DNA of 64,000 nucleotides, from NCBI RefSeq assembly GCF_036053395.1, contig NZ_CP107942.1:8264501-8328500 (forward strand). The letters run 5' to 3'. Every line of letters begins with the position of its first letter. The first letter of the stretch is position 1. Positions 17,025 to 25,495 of the stretch are shown piece by piece. Below the pieces are notes generated by a model, which was not told the DNA's origin, did not search any database, and worked only from the letters and a program-made list of their open reading frames with translations. The stretch is from Actinoplanes sp. NBC_00393. Its GTDB lineage: Bacteria > Actinomycetota > Actinomycetes > Mycobacteriales > Micromonosporaceae. The position numbers and the translations under genes are program-made.

Positions 17025-17746
17025 GGCTGCTGCTCCCCACCGGTCGCAGATGCCTTCACCGCGCTGTCTGCTGTGCTGGGCAGCAGGTCGGCGGCCGTGA
17101 TCAGCCGCTGCCGGTCGTACAGCGGGGTCTCGGCCGCGTCCGTGTCATCGACCTCGCCGCTGCCGGGCTTGTTGAGCCGCAGCAGCCGGCCGGCAGCGGC
17201 GCGGAGCTCGTCGGCGGTCGCGCTGGTCGCGGCCTGCAGTTCGCACAGGCCGTTCACCAGGCCGCGGCGAATCTCTTCCAGCCGGTCGCGTTCGCGCTGC
17301 AGCCGGACCCAGACGCGGCCCTGCTCGAGGGCGATGGCGTCAAGGTGGGCGCTGCGGGCGCCGGGCGGGGCCAGCGCGATGGCGGCGTGCAGGAGCCTGT
17401 GCGTGTCGAGGCGTTCGTGGTCGGCGCGCAGGCGTTCGCGGACCGCGATGGCGCGGTAGTGCTCGATGACGTCCGTGCTGGTCGGACCTTCGGTTCGGGG
17501 CACGCCGGGCCAGCCGTTCTCCCACCAGGCGCCCAGCCACGCCAGGAGCTCGCCGGTCTGGGCGCGCGACATGAGAATCGACCGGCGTGCGGAATCGCCG
17601 TAGGTGCGGTGCTGCACCGCCAGGACGAGGTCGTCGGTGAGCGGCGGCAGGTGACGGGGGCCGAGCAGCAGCACGTCGTTGCCGCCGGTCTCGTGCAGCT
17701 CGAACCGGGCGGTTCGCGCGGGATTCGGTCGGGGTGTTCGGGTCAC
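17021..17746 (-). CDS. Hypothetical protein with long helical centre
   Basis: 241 residues. GTG 17746 is chosen for the AAGGAG box; an upstream ATG at 17908 would pass through a 13-bp palindrome. A beta-rich start (F-E-L-H-E-T-G-G-N-D-V-L-L-L) leads to W-L-G-A-W-W-E-N-G-W-P and a charged helical region at about 105-195 that could form a coiled coil. No known family. Coupled to the DUF4314 gene. Confidence 0.62.
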   Translation of the reverse strand: MTRTPRPNPARTARFELHETGGNDVLLLGPRHLPPLTDDLVLAVQHRTYGDSARRSILMSRAQTGELLAWLGAWWENGWPGVPRTEGPTSTDVIEHYRAIAVRERLRADHERLDTHRLLHAAIALAPPGARSAHLDAIALEQGRVWVRLQRERDRLEEIRRGLVNGLCELQAATSATADELRAAAGRLLRLNKPGSGEVDDTDAAETPLYDRQRLITAADLLPSTADSAVKASATGGEQQP

Positions 17747-17775
17747 GGTGGGGATCTCCTTCGCGGATGTGTGAA

Positions 17776-17807
17776 ACACCGCGCCGGCAAGTGCGCCGGC
17801 GCGGTGT
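17776..17807 (-). terminator. Perfect palindrome before 17746 gene
   Basis: 13-bp arms ACACCGCGCCGGC (17776-17788) and GCCGGCGCGGTGT (17795-17807) in the gap after the 17978 stop. Confidence 0.65.
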
Positions 17808-17977
17808 CCCCGGTGGGTTCCGGGTGATGTCGGCCGGCAGGCCGGTGGAGAAGGGCGGTACTCGCGGGTCCGGAGGCGGTACGGCTCGTTGCACCGCTCG
17901 CGCGTCACCCGCGGCGTACGCGCTGCGGATCTACGTGTTGATCGGTCCCGTTGTGAGGTCGCAATGCCGCGGCGCGG

Positions 17978-18487
17978 TCATCGCTCGGGCTCTTCGGCCT
18001 GATCGAGCAGGTGTTCGACCTCGCCGAGGGCGTCGGCTGCGCCGTGCCCTGCTTCGCGGGCGTCGCCGTAGGCGCGGATCGCGTCGTCGAGGTCGGCACG
18101 CCATACGCTGCGCGGGTTCGGGTCCTCGTCCGTCGCGTCGCGCACCAGCAGCCGCGTGTGCGGCCGACAGCGCATTCGCCGCAGCGTCGGCTCTTTCGGA
18201 TGCGCCAGCAGCAGGTATTCGCCCTCGCCGCAAAGCGCTACGGGAGCCACGGTTCCGATCCGCCAGGGCTGCCGGAATGTCCGGAGCGTGTCGTCGTCCC
18301 AGACGCCCAGCAGCATCAGGTTGTCCAGGTCGTGCTGTTCCAGATCGGCCACGACGATGACCTCGGCCGACCCCGCGCGGATCGCGGCCACCGCTGTTGC
18401 CAGGATCGCGGCGACGGTGTCGAGAGCGCCGGCCGTACGGTCGGTGTCGCCGGTCTCGGCCCGCCGAGGGCGATTCGGTGCGGTCAT
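17978..18487 (-). CDS. Hypothetical protein
   Basis: 169 residues, ATG overlapping the upstream stop (ATGA). Helical start, then V-I-V-V-A-D-L-E-Q-H-D-L-D-N-L-M-L-L-G-V-W-D-D and a helical acidic C terminus. No recognised domain. Co-transcribed with the SYIG-family gene upstream. Confidence 0.6.
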   Translation of the reverse strand: MTAPNRPRRAETGDTDRTAGALDTVAAILATAVAAIRAGSAEVIVVADLEQHDLDNLMLLGVWDDDTLRTFRQPWRIGTVAPVALCGEGEYLLLAHPKEPTLRRMRCRPHTRLLVRDATDEDPNPRSVWRADLDDAIRAYGDAREAGHGAADALGEVEHLLDQAEEPER

Positions 18488-19167
18488 CGGCCGGACTCGC
18501 TCTCGTCGTCGTCCTCGATGCAGGGGGCCAGCATGATCACGCTGCTGTACCGCCAGACCCGTCCGGCGTTCCACGGGTCTTCGAGGTCCGGGCAGGTGAG
18601 TTCGATTTTGCTGTTGAGCGCGGTCGCGTCGGCCTCGCCCAATCTCTGCAGCCAGGCCAGCAGCTGTCGGCCGGTCATGTCCCCGCCGTCGGCCTGCCAG
18701 TAGAAGTCCTCGTCGCCGTTGTGGCAGTTACCCGCGGCAGGCGCGGAGCTCGTGGTGGTCTCGCTCGGGTGCAGCTGGTGCTCGCTGTGTCGGAGCCACC
18801 GGTCGTGCACGGTCGCCTCGTAGACGGTGACGACCGCGGTGTCCGGGTCGATGACGTAGAGCCAGCCGATGGCCGCGCCGATGGCCGCGTTCAGCCGGAT
18901 GCGGGCGGGGCGAGGGCGGGTGCCGCCGGGTGACGGGCAGCCGACGCCCGCCACGAGGGTGTAAGGGCTGGTCGGCTGGGGGTCGGCGGTGAGGTAGGAC
19001 CAGTCCTCGGCAAGCAGCGCGGCCGTCATCCGGTGGCTGTCGCGGTCGAAGCTGGCCCAGATGGCGCGCAGCGTCGGGATGAGGCGCTCGGGGGCGTCGC
19101 CGTGGTGCAGGTAGCGGGCGGTCACGCCGCCGGGTGCGGTGACGCCGATGTAGCTTCGATCTCCCAT
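18484..19167 (-). CDS. SY[IV]G-family hypothetical protein (long member)
   Basis: 227 residues, ATG 19167. Begins G-D-R-S-Y-I-G-V-T; then I-W-A-S-F-D-R-D-S-H-R-M-T-A-A-L-L-A-E-D-W with D-W-S-Y-L, G-V-G, and G-W-L-Y-V-I-D-P-D-T-A-V-V-T-V. The same order of blocks occurs in the 131-residue protein at 22718-23113. The long member has an extra C-terminal domain with W-Q-A-D-G-G-D-M-T. Function unknown; two copies in one element suggest related roles on different partners. Confidence 0.62.
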   Translation of the reverse strand: MGDRSYIGVTAPGGVTARYLHHGDAPERLIPTLRAIWASFDRDSHRMTAALLAEDWSYLTADPQPTSPYTLVAGVGCPSPGGTRPRPARIRLNAAIGAAIGWLYVIDPDTAVVTVYEATVHDRWLRHSEHQLHPSETTTSSAPAAGNCHNGDEDFYWQADGGDMTGRQLLAWLQRLGEADATALNSKIELTCPDLEDPWNAGRVWRYSSVIMLAPCIEDDDESESGR

Positions 19168-19332
19168 GGAGTCTCGCCTTTCATGATCGCGTCGGCCCTG
19201 GGGCCGGCACGGACGCGGTTGATATTCGAGAAGAGGGTTTGCGTCAGCTGACCTGCGGAACGCCTGGGCGGCTGCGGCCCGGGGCACTCCGACGTGCGAG
19301 GCCTGGAATCCAGGCCCCGGAGCGTTGCTGGG

Positions 19333-21378
19333 TCAGGCCTTCTCGCTGGTGAGTCCGAGGCGTTGCCGCTCGAGGGCCAGCAGGCGTCGAGCGGGGGCTT
19401 GCCAGCCGTCGTCGGTGAGCGGGGCCGGCGTGGTCCCGTCGGCCAAGGCCCGGACGGCGGGGATCTGCTCGGCGTACGCGCCGCCGAGTTTCTCCAGGTC
19501 GGTGCAGGCCCGGTCGATCGCTACGCGGGCCTTGAGTGCCCACCTGCCGGGCTTGCCCCACTTGTTGCGGGGCCCGTACATGTGGCATTCGCACAGGTGG
19601 TAGCCGAGCCACACCACCGGCGGGTGCAGGCCGGCGGCGGTGGCGAGCAGCGCGATCTTGTCGTAGTCCCAGGTGCGGCCGCGCAGGGAGTGCCCGACGA
19701 CCCTCGGCTCGGTCAGAACGCGCCAGAACTGCGGTGCCACGGCGGTGGAGGCGATCAGGTCCCTGACGTCGCGGAATCCGCCGTCGGCCAGGGCCCGGGG
19801 GATCCGGTCGATGAGCAGATGGGCCAGGTCGCGGCGGACCGCCGGGACGGCGGGGTCGTCGGCGGGGGCCAGCCGCCGCTGTCGGCCGGTCGGCTCCGGC
19901 GCCGCGACCGGCTCGGGCAGGGTTCCGTCGGCGAGGTAGCCGAGCAGCAGCGCGGCGAAGTCGCTGAGCACGTTCTCGAAGCCACGGCTGCGGTCGCTGT
20001 AGTCGGGGATCGGCAGCCAGTGCCCGCCGCCGCGGTGCCCGACGCGGTGGGCGGCCTCGTGGATCAGGACCAGCAGGGTGCGGTGCCGGTCTGCGAGAAC
20101 GCTGCGGTGGATGGCAGTGTCACCGGTGGCCGGGGAGTAGAAGCCGTCCGCGCACGGCGACTCCTCACTCTGGGAGTAGACCCGGACCCGGTCCAGCGCG
20201 AACGCGCCGATGGCCCGGCGCACGAGGTCACGGCCGAAGGTCAGCACGGCACGCTCGGCGGTGGTGAGTTCCTTGTCGGGAACCCAGGTCGTCTTGTTAC
20301 GTGCCCGCTCGTAGTGGCGGGTCTGGCGGACCTTGGCGACCTCCACGCCGAGCAGGCGCATCAGGCTGTCGCGCAGGTAGCTGGACAGGCCTTTGGCGGT
20401 GATCTCGGTGTAGCCGTTGTCGATCAGGTCCAGCGCCGCCTCTTCGTTGCCGCTGGTGGTGTAGTAGGCCTTGGAGGGCAGGTGGGTGCGGGCCCACTGG
20501 CGCCAGGCGGCCTTCGGGTAGGCCTCGTAGACGTTGCTAAAGAACTGCTCGGGTTCCCGCAACTTCCCGCCCGCCAGGGCGTGGGTGGCGAACCGGTCGA
20601 TGATCCGTTCGTCTTGGCTGGTGGAAAGCATGGCCCGGACGGCGGTACGCAGGGCGTCGGCCTCGATGACGGTCCTGTCCCGATTTTGCAGGCCCTTGGC
20701 GTCCAGCGGCAGGTCGTAGGAGGCCAGCAGGCCGGGCATGACGGTGACCATGACCCCGCCGATCCAAATCCGGCCCGGCGTGCCGTCGAGCACGCACTCC
20801 CCGGGCTCGGCCGGCGGTTGGTAGCCGGGTTCGGCGAGAGCCCGGAACCGGCTGATGGCCTCGTCGGCGAGTTCGCGGGAGCATGCGACGGTGAAGACCG
20901 TGCCCTTGGTCCGGCCGGTGCGGTGAAGGTGGTAGACGAGGAGTTCCGCGCCCTGCGCTGACCGGGACGGGACCAGCCCGCTGAGCAGGTGCCGGCGTTC
21001 GACGCTCGGGGTGAACCCGTAGCCGACGGTTTCGCAGCGCACCTGCCCGATCTCGGGGCTGCGGGCCAGGACCAGTGCGGCGAGCTTTTTGCCTTCGCCG
21101 AACTGGCCGATCTGCTCGGCGGTCTTTGTCGAGTGGCCGAGTACGAGGCCTTCCTCGGGGATGCCAGGGCCGTCGTCGGCGATGGTCAGGACCCCGTCGG
21201 ACCAGCTGATCCGGGCTTGCGGATCTTCGTCGAGGGCGTTGGCGATCAGCTCGCACAGGGCCCGGACCGGTGTCCAGGACTTCACGTAGTCCGGTGAGAT
21301 GGGGTAGGCGAGAGTGTTGTCAGTGTCGTCCCGGCCGCCTGCGGCGGCGGGCATGACGGTGACATCGTGGTCGACCAC
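19333..21378 (-). CDS. GHKL-type ATPase fused to HExxH-containing region
   Basis: 681 residues. The N terminus carries the GHKL ATP-binding boxes: E-L-I-A-N-A-L-D (43-50), D-D-G-P-G-I (68-73), G-H-S-T-K and G-Q-F-G-E-G-K-K (91-98), as in Hsp90, MutL and gyrase B. A transducer-like segment follows to about 240. Near 433-455, T-L-L-V-L-I-H-E-A-A-H-R-V-G-H holds an HExxH zinc-peptidase motif (440-444), with more His in H-R-G-G-G-H-W. ATP-driven clamp plus putative metallopeptidase is an unusual pairing; no characterised family comes to mind. Stand-alone transcript with flanking gaps of 165-190 nt. Confidence 0.8.
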   Translation of the reverse strand: MVDHDVTVMPAAAGGRDDTDNTLAYPISPDYVKSWTPVRALCELIANALDEDPQARISWSDGVLTIADDGPGIPEEGLVLGHSTKTAEQIGQFGEGKKLAALVLARSPEIGQVRCETVGYGFTPSVERRHLLSGLVPSRSAQGAELLVYHLHRTGRTKGTVFTVACSRELADEAISRFRALAEPGYQPPAEPGECVLDGTPGRIWIGGVMVTVMPGLLASYDLPLDAKGLQNRDRTVIEADALRTAVRAMLSTSQDERIIDRFATHALAGGKLREPEQFFSNVYEAYPKAAWRQWARTHLPSKAYYTTSGNEEAALDLIDNGYTEITAKGLSSYLRDSLMRLLGVEVAKVRQTRHYERARNKTTWVPDKELTTAERAVLTFGRDLVRRAIGAFALDRVRVYSQSEESPCADGFYSPATGDTAIHRSVLADRHRTLLVLIHEAAHRVGHRGGGHWLPIPDYSDRSRGFENVLSDFAALLLGYLADGTLPEPVAAPEPTGRQRRLAPADDPAVPAVRRDLAHLLIDRIPRALADGGFRDVRDLIASTAVAPQFWRVLTEPRVVGHSLRGRTWDYDKIALLATAAGLHPPVVWLGYHLCECHMYGPRNKWGKPGRWALKARVAIDRACTDLEKLGGAYAEQIPAVRALADGTTPAPLTDDGWQAPARRLLALERQRLGLTSEKA

Positions 21379-21536
21379 GTTGTTCTCCTTGATAGAGGGG
21401 ATTTCGTTGCAGCGCCGTACTCACGGGCGCAGGACGACGTCCGCCGCGAAACGGCGTGGCGGGCACCGCGCGATGGCGCGCGGCCGCGTGCTGGCCGGGC
21501 GCCTTGACGAGGACGGGCGGCTTCGTGCAGCGTTGT

Positions 21537-21558
21537 CCGCTCGGCCGCGTCCGAGCGG
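21537..21558 (-). terminator. Hairpin after SLT-hydrolase gene
   Basis: 8-bp arms CCGCTCGG / CCGAGCGG with 6-nt loop, 13 nt past the 21571 stop codon. Confidence 0.55.
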
Positions 21559-21570
21559 CTCAGCGGTTTC

Positions 21571-22593
21571 CTAGTTCACCGATATGTGAACGTGGTTCGT
21601 GTGCCAGCCGCTGGGGTCGTCGCCGCCGAACGGGTTGTTGTAGGTGTGCCAACCGCGGCCGTCGTCGGTCCAGATCAGGCGGAACCAGATGACGTAGCGG
21701 ATGCCCAAGGCTTGGGCGTTGGCGACCGCCCAGGCCGCCATCGCGTCGCCCATCGCCTTCTGGCTGCCGGTGGCTTCACCGCCGGCGGTCATCATCCAGT
21801 CGCAGGCACGCCCCTGCGGGTGTTCGCCGTGGTCGTCGACGCGCCAGCAGCTGGGGTCCGGGAAACCGGCGGCAGAGGCTTGTCGGACGAGGTGCAGCGT
21901 GCGCGGGGTGAGGCAGCCAACGCCGGTGGTCGGGTCCGGCCGGATGGAGCACTGCTCGTCCGGCAGTGAGCCGTCCGGGTTGCGCGGGACGGGTACGGCC
22001 ATGCCGGCCGCCGGGCAGGCGATCGTGGTACCGGTGACCGCGCCGACCAGCTGAACGGCGTCGGGCTCCCACTTCGCGTAGGCGTCGGGGTAGGCGCTGA
22101 TCTGCACCGCCTGCGCCGCTGCCGTCACGGTCATCGTCTGCCAGCCGGGGACGGCCAGCAGCTTGGTGTAGAACTTCGTCGCCGCGTGTTGCGGGTCCTG
22201 CAGCTGTGCGGGCGTGCCCCAGCCCTGGCTCGGGCGCTGCTGGAACAGCCCGACCGAGTCGCGGTCCCCTCCGGGCAGGTTGATCAGTGAGGATTCCTGC
22301 ATGGCGGTTGCCACCGCGATCACCTGACCGCGGGCCGGGACCTGCAGGCGCTGGCCGACCGCGACGATGACCGTCGCGTTACCGACCTGCTCGGCGCTCC
22401 AGTCGCCGATCGGGCCGGGTGCCGAACTGGCACCGTCGCTGTCGGCGGCGCTGGAGCCGGTCGGTGACACGGCGGCGGGCAGGCAGTGCGCCGACGCGCC
22501 TCCGCCGCCGAGCATGCCGAGCAGCAGTCCGGAACAGCCCAACAGCACGACGGCGACCGCGACCGTGATCCCGGCGACAGCACGGGAGATCAT
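21571..22593 (-). CDS. Secreted or membrane-anchored lytic transglycosylase-like hydrolase
   Basis: 340 residues. An N-terminal hydrophobic segment (about 5-32) acts as signal or anchor. After a Ser/Ala-rich linker, A-T-A-M-Q-E-S-S-L with the catalytic-type Glu and S-V-G-L-F-Q-Q-R-P-S-Q-G-W-G match SLT-like domains found in actinobacterial conjugation proteins. The C-terminal domain ends W-H-T-N-H-V-H-I-S-V-N and carries several Cys that could form extracellular disulfides. Expected to cut peptidoglycan so the transfer channel can cross the wall (VirB1-like role). It lies 14 kb from the T4SS operon. Confidence 0.8.
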   Translation of the reverse strand: MISRAVAGITVAVAVVLLGCSGLLLGMLGGGGASAHCLPAAVSPTGSSAADSDGASSAPGPIGDWSAEQVGNATVIVAVGQRLQVPARGQVIAVATAMQESSLINLPGGDRDSVGLFQQRPSQGWGTPAQLQDPQHAATKFYTKLLAVPGWQTMTVTAAAQAVQISAYPDAYAKWEPDAVQLVGAVTGTTIACPAAGMAVPVPRNPDGSLPDEQCSIRPDPTTGVGCLTPRTLHLVRQASAAGFPDPSCWRVDDHGEHPQGRACDWMMTAGGEATGSQKAMGDAMAAWAVANAQALGIRYVIWFRLIWTDDGRGWHTYNNPFGGDDPSGWHTNHVHISVN

Positions 22594-22670
22594 CGTCGGT
22601 CACCTCCCGCCGGGTGTGCTGCGGGTACTCGGTCGGACGCGCTGCCCGCTGGTCCGCCGCTGCGGACGGC

Positions 22671-22713
22671 CCACCTCGTGGCCGGTCCGGGTGCGGGGCC
22701 GGCCACGAGGTGG
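22671..22713 (-). terminator. Strong palindrome after 22718 gene
   Basis: 15-bp perfect arms CCACCTCGTGGCCGG (22671-22685) and CCGGCCACGAGGTGG (22699-22713), beginning 5 nt past the stop codon. Confidence 0.7.
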
Positions 22714-22717
22714 CGGC

Positions 22718-23113
22718 TCATGAGGCGAGTGGCTCGCGGCTGACGACGTCACCGCCGCTGAGGTGCACGCTGAGCGTGTCGGTGCCGGCGTCGATCAGGT
22801 AGATCCACTGGGCGTCCAGGTCGCCGGTGACGGCCAGCGCCACGACGGTGACCGGCTCGGGCGGCAGGAGGTGGCCGTCACCGTTGGTGGCGGCCAGGGT
22901 CATGCCGACGCCGGGGATCAGCTCCTCGCCGGCGAACGGCGTCGAATTGCTGCCGTCGGTCATCTCCGGGTCCAGGTAGTCCCAGTCGTGCTCGAGCAGC
23001 AGTGTGGCCAGCCGATGGGTGTCACCGGCGGCGGCACCGGCCCAGATACCGCGAAGCCGGACCTGGCCGGGCTGTTCGGGGTCGGGGATGCCGACGTAGC
23101 TGTGGGTGCTCAC
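22718..23113 (-). CDS. SY[IV]G-family hypothetical protein (short member)
   Basis: 131 residues, GTG 23113 with GAGGAGA box. S-T-H-S-Y-V-G-I, G-I-W-A-G-A-A-A-G-D-T-H-R-L, H-D-W-D-Y-L, P-G-V-G and W-I-Y-L-I-D-A-G-T-D-T-L-S-V follow the same order as in the 18484 protein. Likely a single alpha/beta domain. Function unknown. Confidence 0.62.
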   Translation of the reverse strand: MSTHSYVGIPDPEQPGQVRLRGIWAGAAAGDTHRLATLLLEHDWDYLDPEMTDGSNSTPFAGEELIPGVGMTLAATNGDGHLLPPEPVTVVALAVTGDLDAQWIYLIDAGTDTLSVHLSGGDVVSREPLAS

Positions 23114-23182
23114 GGTGGTTCGTCTCCTCGGGTTCACGTCGGATGTGCGGGTTGGACCGCCGGTCGGCGGGCACGGCGTAGG

Positions 23183-23210
23183 GCCACGCCGCCCAGATGG
23201 GCGGCGTGGC
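23183..23210 (-). terminator. Hairpin after 23240 gene
   Basis: 12-bp perfect arms GCCACGCCGCCC / GGGCGGCGTGGC with a 4-nt loop, 30 nt past the stop. Confidence 0.7.
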
Positions 23211-23239
23211 TGCGGGGTGGGATATCGGGAGGGCCCGGG

Positions 23240-24259
23240 TCAGCGGGCGAGAACGGCGACCTTCTCGCCGTGCAGCAGGGGCGCGCCGTCGGGGCCTTTG
23301 ATGTGGGCGTTGATCCAGATGCGGTAGGGGTTGCCGTCGCGGTCGGTCAGCCGTCGCCAGTGGCCGCGCACGACGAACCGGACGCGGTAGTGCCACTTCG
23401 GGTCGCCGTCGCCGGGCTCGGCGAGCGGGCTTGTACGGCGCAGCATGACCACGCGGGTGTCATGCTTGATCCCGTGGCGCTCGGCACGGCGGCGGGATGG
23501 CCGGTCCATCGCGGCGGCGGCGACGGTAGCGAGGGGTTGGGCCTGGATGCGCCAGAAGGCGTAGGCGATGGCGGTGCAACCGCGGGTGCGGGCGGTGGCC
23601 TCGTCGATGCAGAACCGGCCGTCCGGGGCGGGTTCCCAGTCGTGGACGGCGTCGTCGATGACCGGGTGTTCGGGGTGTTCGACGGGGCGGCCGATGGGGA
23701 TCTCGGTGTAGTTCGATAGCAGGTAGGGGCCGAGCTGGCGGGCGATGTCGGGCCGGGCGGCGAGGTCGGCGCGGCGGCGGGCGACCGACGGGTCGTGCGG
23801 GTCGTGTTGGTCGGCCCATCCGGCGACGATCCAGGATGATTGCCCGGAGGTGCTGGTGATGCGGGCCCAGGTGATCGCGCCGATCGAGGAGACCTTGCCG
23901 GTGTGGCCGCGGTGGTAGAGCGGATCGGGAAAGAAAACCACGCCCTGGTCGTCGGGGGCGACGTCGTCGGGCAGGACCTCGCCGGACAGGTCGAGTGCCT
24001 GGGCGGCGGCGGCGATGATCGCCGTCATGGCGGGGGCCACGATGTATGGCTCGCCGGTACGCCACGGGCTGCCGGTGATGGTGTGCATCGCCGTGAGCAC
24101 GTCCGGGGTCATGGTGCCGTACTCGGCAGGCATGCCCTCAAACATGGCTTCCAGGTAGGTGCGGGCGATGGTCCCGCTGGTGAAGTCGGCCATGCGGGCG
24201 CGCAGGTCGACGGCGGTGCGGGCGTATCCGGCGAGGGTGTCGTTGGGCAGGAAGTTCAT
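23240..24259 (-). CDS. Hypothetical protein
   Basis: 339 residues, ATG with AAGGAGGAA box and overlapping the upstream stop (ATGA). Helical N terminus (P-N-D-T-L-A-G-Y-A-R-T-A), middle G-V-V-F-F-P-D-P-L-Y-H-R, and C-terminal Y-R-V-R-F-V-V-R-G-H-W-R. The closing V-R-G-H-W-R pattern and I-K-G-P-D-G-A-P-L resemble plasmid/phage proteins of unknown function seen in actinobacteria. No catalytic motif. Confidence 0.65.
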   Translation of the reverse strand: MNFLPNDTLAGYARTAVDLRARMADFTSGTIARTYLEAMFEGMPAEYGTMTPDVLTAMHTITGSPWRTGEPYIVAPAMTAIIAAAAQALDLSGEVLPDDVAPDDQGVVFFPDPLYHRGHTGKVSSIGAITWARITSTSGQSSWIVAGWADQHDPHDPSVARRRADLAARPDIARQLGPYLLSNYTEIPIGRPVEHPEHPVIDDAVHDWEPAPDGRFCIDEATARTRGCTAIAYAFWRIQAQPLATVAAAAMDRPSRRRAERHGIKHDTRVVMLRRTSPLAEPGDGDPKWHYRVRFVVRGHWRRLTDRDGNPYRIWINAHIKGPDGAPLLHGEKVAVLAR

Positions 24260-24687
24260 GGGCGTTCCTCCTTCTGGTGTTGCTGGTGGGTGGCGGCGGC
24301 ATCGGGCCGCCGGAACGGGGTGAAGACCGTCGCGTCGTCGGTGGCGTCCACCGGTGCGGTGGGTTCGGGCTCGGTGAGCAGGCCGGCGAGGCCGCTGGGC
24401 ACGGCGGCGCGCCCGCGGGCGGGGTGCTGATCCGCCGCAGGTGGCGTGGTCGCGGCCGGTTTGTGGCGGGCGAGTTGGGCGGCGTGGCGGGCGGCGCGGG
24501 CGGGTGCGCAGGGCGCGCTTCGGCCGCGGCATTGCAGGTTCGTGCAGAGTCCGTCGGGCCCCGGTTGGTGGGCCGAGGTGACGGCGGCGGCGAGTGCCCA
24601 CAGCAGCGGATCGCTGACGTCGTCCGGTCTCGAGGTGCGGCCGTCGAGGGCTGGTTGCTGCTGCGTGGGTCGGTACGGCGATGCCAT
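24256..24687 (-). CDS. Hypothetical protein, Cys-containing
   Basis: 143 residues, ATG 24687 with GGAGGT box. Polar, Gln/Pro/Ala-rich. L-C-T-N-L-Q-C-R-G-R-S-A-P-C-A-P-A-R-A-A gives three Cys near residue 52-63 followed by a basic helix, possibly metal- or nucleic-acid-binding. No family recognised. Confidence 0.55.
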   Translation of the reverse strand: MASPYRPTQQQPALDGRTSRPDDVSDPLLWALAAAVTSAHQPGPDGLCTNLQCRGRSAPCAPARAARHAAQLARHKPAATTPPAADQHPARGRAAVPSGLAGLLTEPEPTAPVDATDDATVFTPFRRPDAAATHQQHQKEERP

Positions 24688-24723
24688 GGCGGTGACCTCC
24701 GTCGGCAGGCGTTGGCATGCGAC

Positions 24724-24788
24724 GGTCACCGTCCGGATGACACTGGCCGACCAACGTCTTGCCTGGTCAGGGACACCGGACGGTGACC
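24724..24788 (-). terminator. Long palindrome between 24821 and 24687 genes
   Basis: 13-bp perfect arms GGTCACCGTCCGG (24724-24736) and CCGGACGGTGACC (24776-24788) separated by 39 nt; large loop, so an inverted operator is also possible. Confidence 0.5.
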
Positions 24789-24820
24789 ATGACAGATCGA
24801 CGCTTGCCTGGCTACGAAGG

Positions 24821-25393
24821 TCAAGTCGGCGGGTAGGAGGCTGCGGCGGCGAGCTGGGCGAGCCCGGGATAGGTGGCGGGCAGGTCGGCCGGGTCGGGTT
24901 GCTCATCGACCAGTACCACCGGGTGGGATTCGCGGGCGGTGCGGCTGAGCTGGTAGACGCGCCCGTCGGCGTCGAGGGCTTCGACGCGGCGGACCCGGGT
25001 GAGGGTGTCGGTGTCGGTGAGCAGGTCGTCGTAGCAGACCGCCCACGCCAGCAGCCGCAGCCCAGGATCCGGTTGCTGCACCTGCCGGCGAAGGACGGCG
25101 AGGTCGAACGGATCCAGAATGGGCTCGATCAGCGCCGCTGCCGGCTCCGCGAGTGTGGGGGCCAGCGCGCCGGCGAGCGCGTGCAGGGCGGCCGGCAGCG
25201 TCTGGTGGCGGCGGAGGTCGGTGAGCAACGGCAGCGGCAGCAGGCGCATGCCTCGCCGGTCGGGGGTGCCGTGCCGCAGCGGATAGTCGTGGACCACCGC
25301 GATCGTGCCGAGTGCCCGCGGGGGCGAAAGCTGGCCGGTGTCGAGTTGCATCAGGTGGTCAACGAGGGCGTGAACCGTGTCGAGGGATAACAC
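24821..25393 (-). CDS. Hypothetical protein, paralogue of 34531 gene
   Basis: 190 residues, GTG with AGGGAG box. The block L-R-L-L-A-W-A-V-C-Y-D-D, then R-V-R-R-V-E-A-L-D-A-D-G-R-V-Y-Q-L parallels I-R-F-L-A-W-V-Y-L-Y and V-R-Q-I-D-A-V-D-I-D-D-R-A-Y-L-F in the 34531 protein. Soluble; function unknown. Confidence 0.6.
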   Translation of the reverse strand: MLSLDTVHALVDHLMQLDTGQLSPPRALGTIAVVHDYPLRHGTPDRRGMRLLPLPLLTDLRRHQTLPAALHALAGALAPTLAEPAAALIEPILDPFDLAVLRRQVQQPDPGLRLLAWAVCYDDLLTDTDTLTRVRRVEALDADGRVYQLSRTARESHPVVLVDEQPDPADLPATYPGLAQLAAAASYPPT

Positions 25394-25426
25394 GCAAAGA
25401 ACTCCCTAGGTCGGGGATTGACAAGG

Positions 25427-25467
25427 TCGGGGCTCGCGTCCGTGGTGCTGTTGGACGCGAGCCCCGA
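25427..25467 (-). terminator. Strong palindrome after GGDEF gene
   Basis: 15-bp perfect arms TCGGGGCTCGCGTCC (25427-25441) and GGACGCGAGCCCCGA (25453-25467), 29 nt past the stop at 25496. Confidence 0.7.
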
Positions 25468-25495
25468 ATCGGTATGGGTGGAAGTGCGCTGGCGG

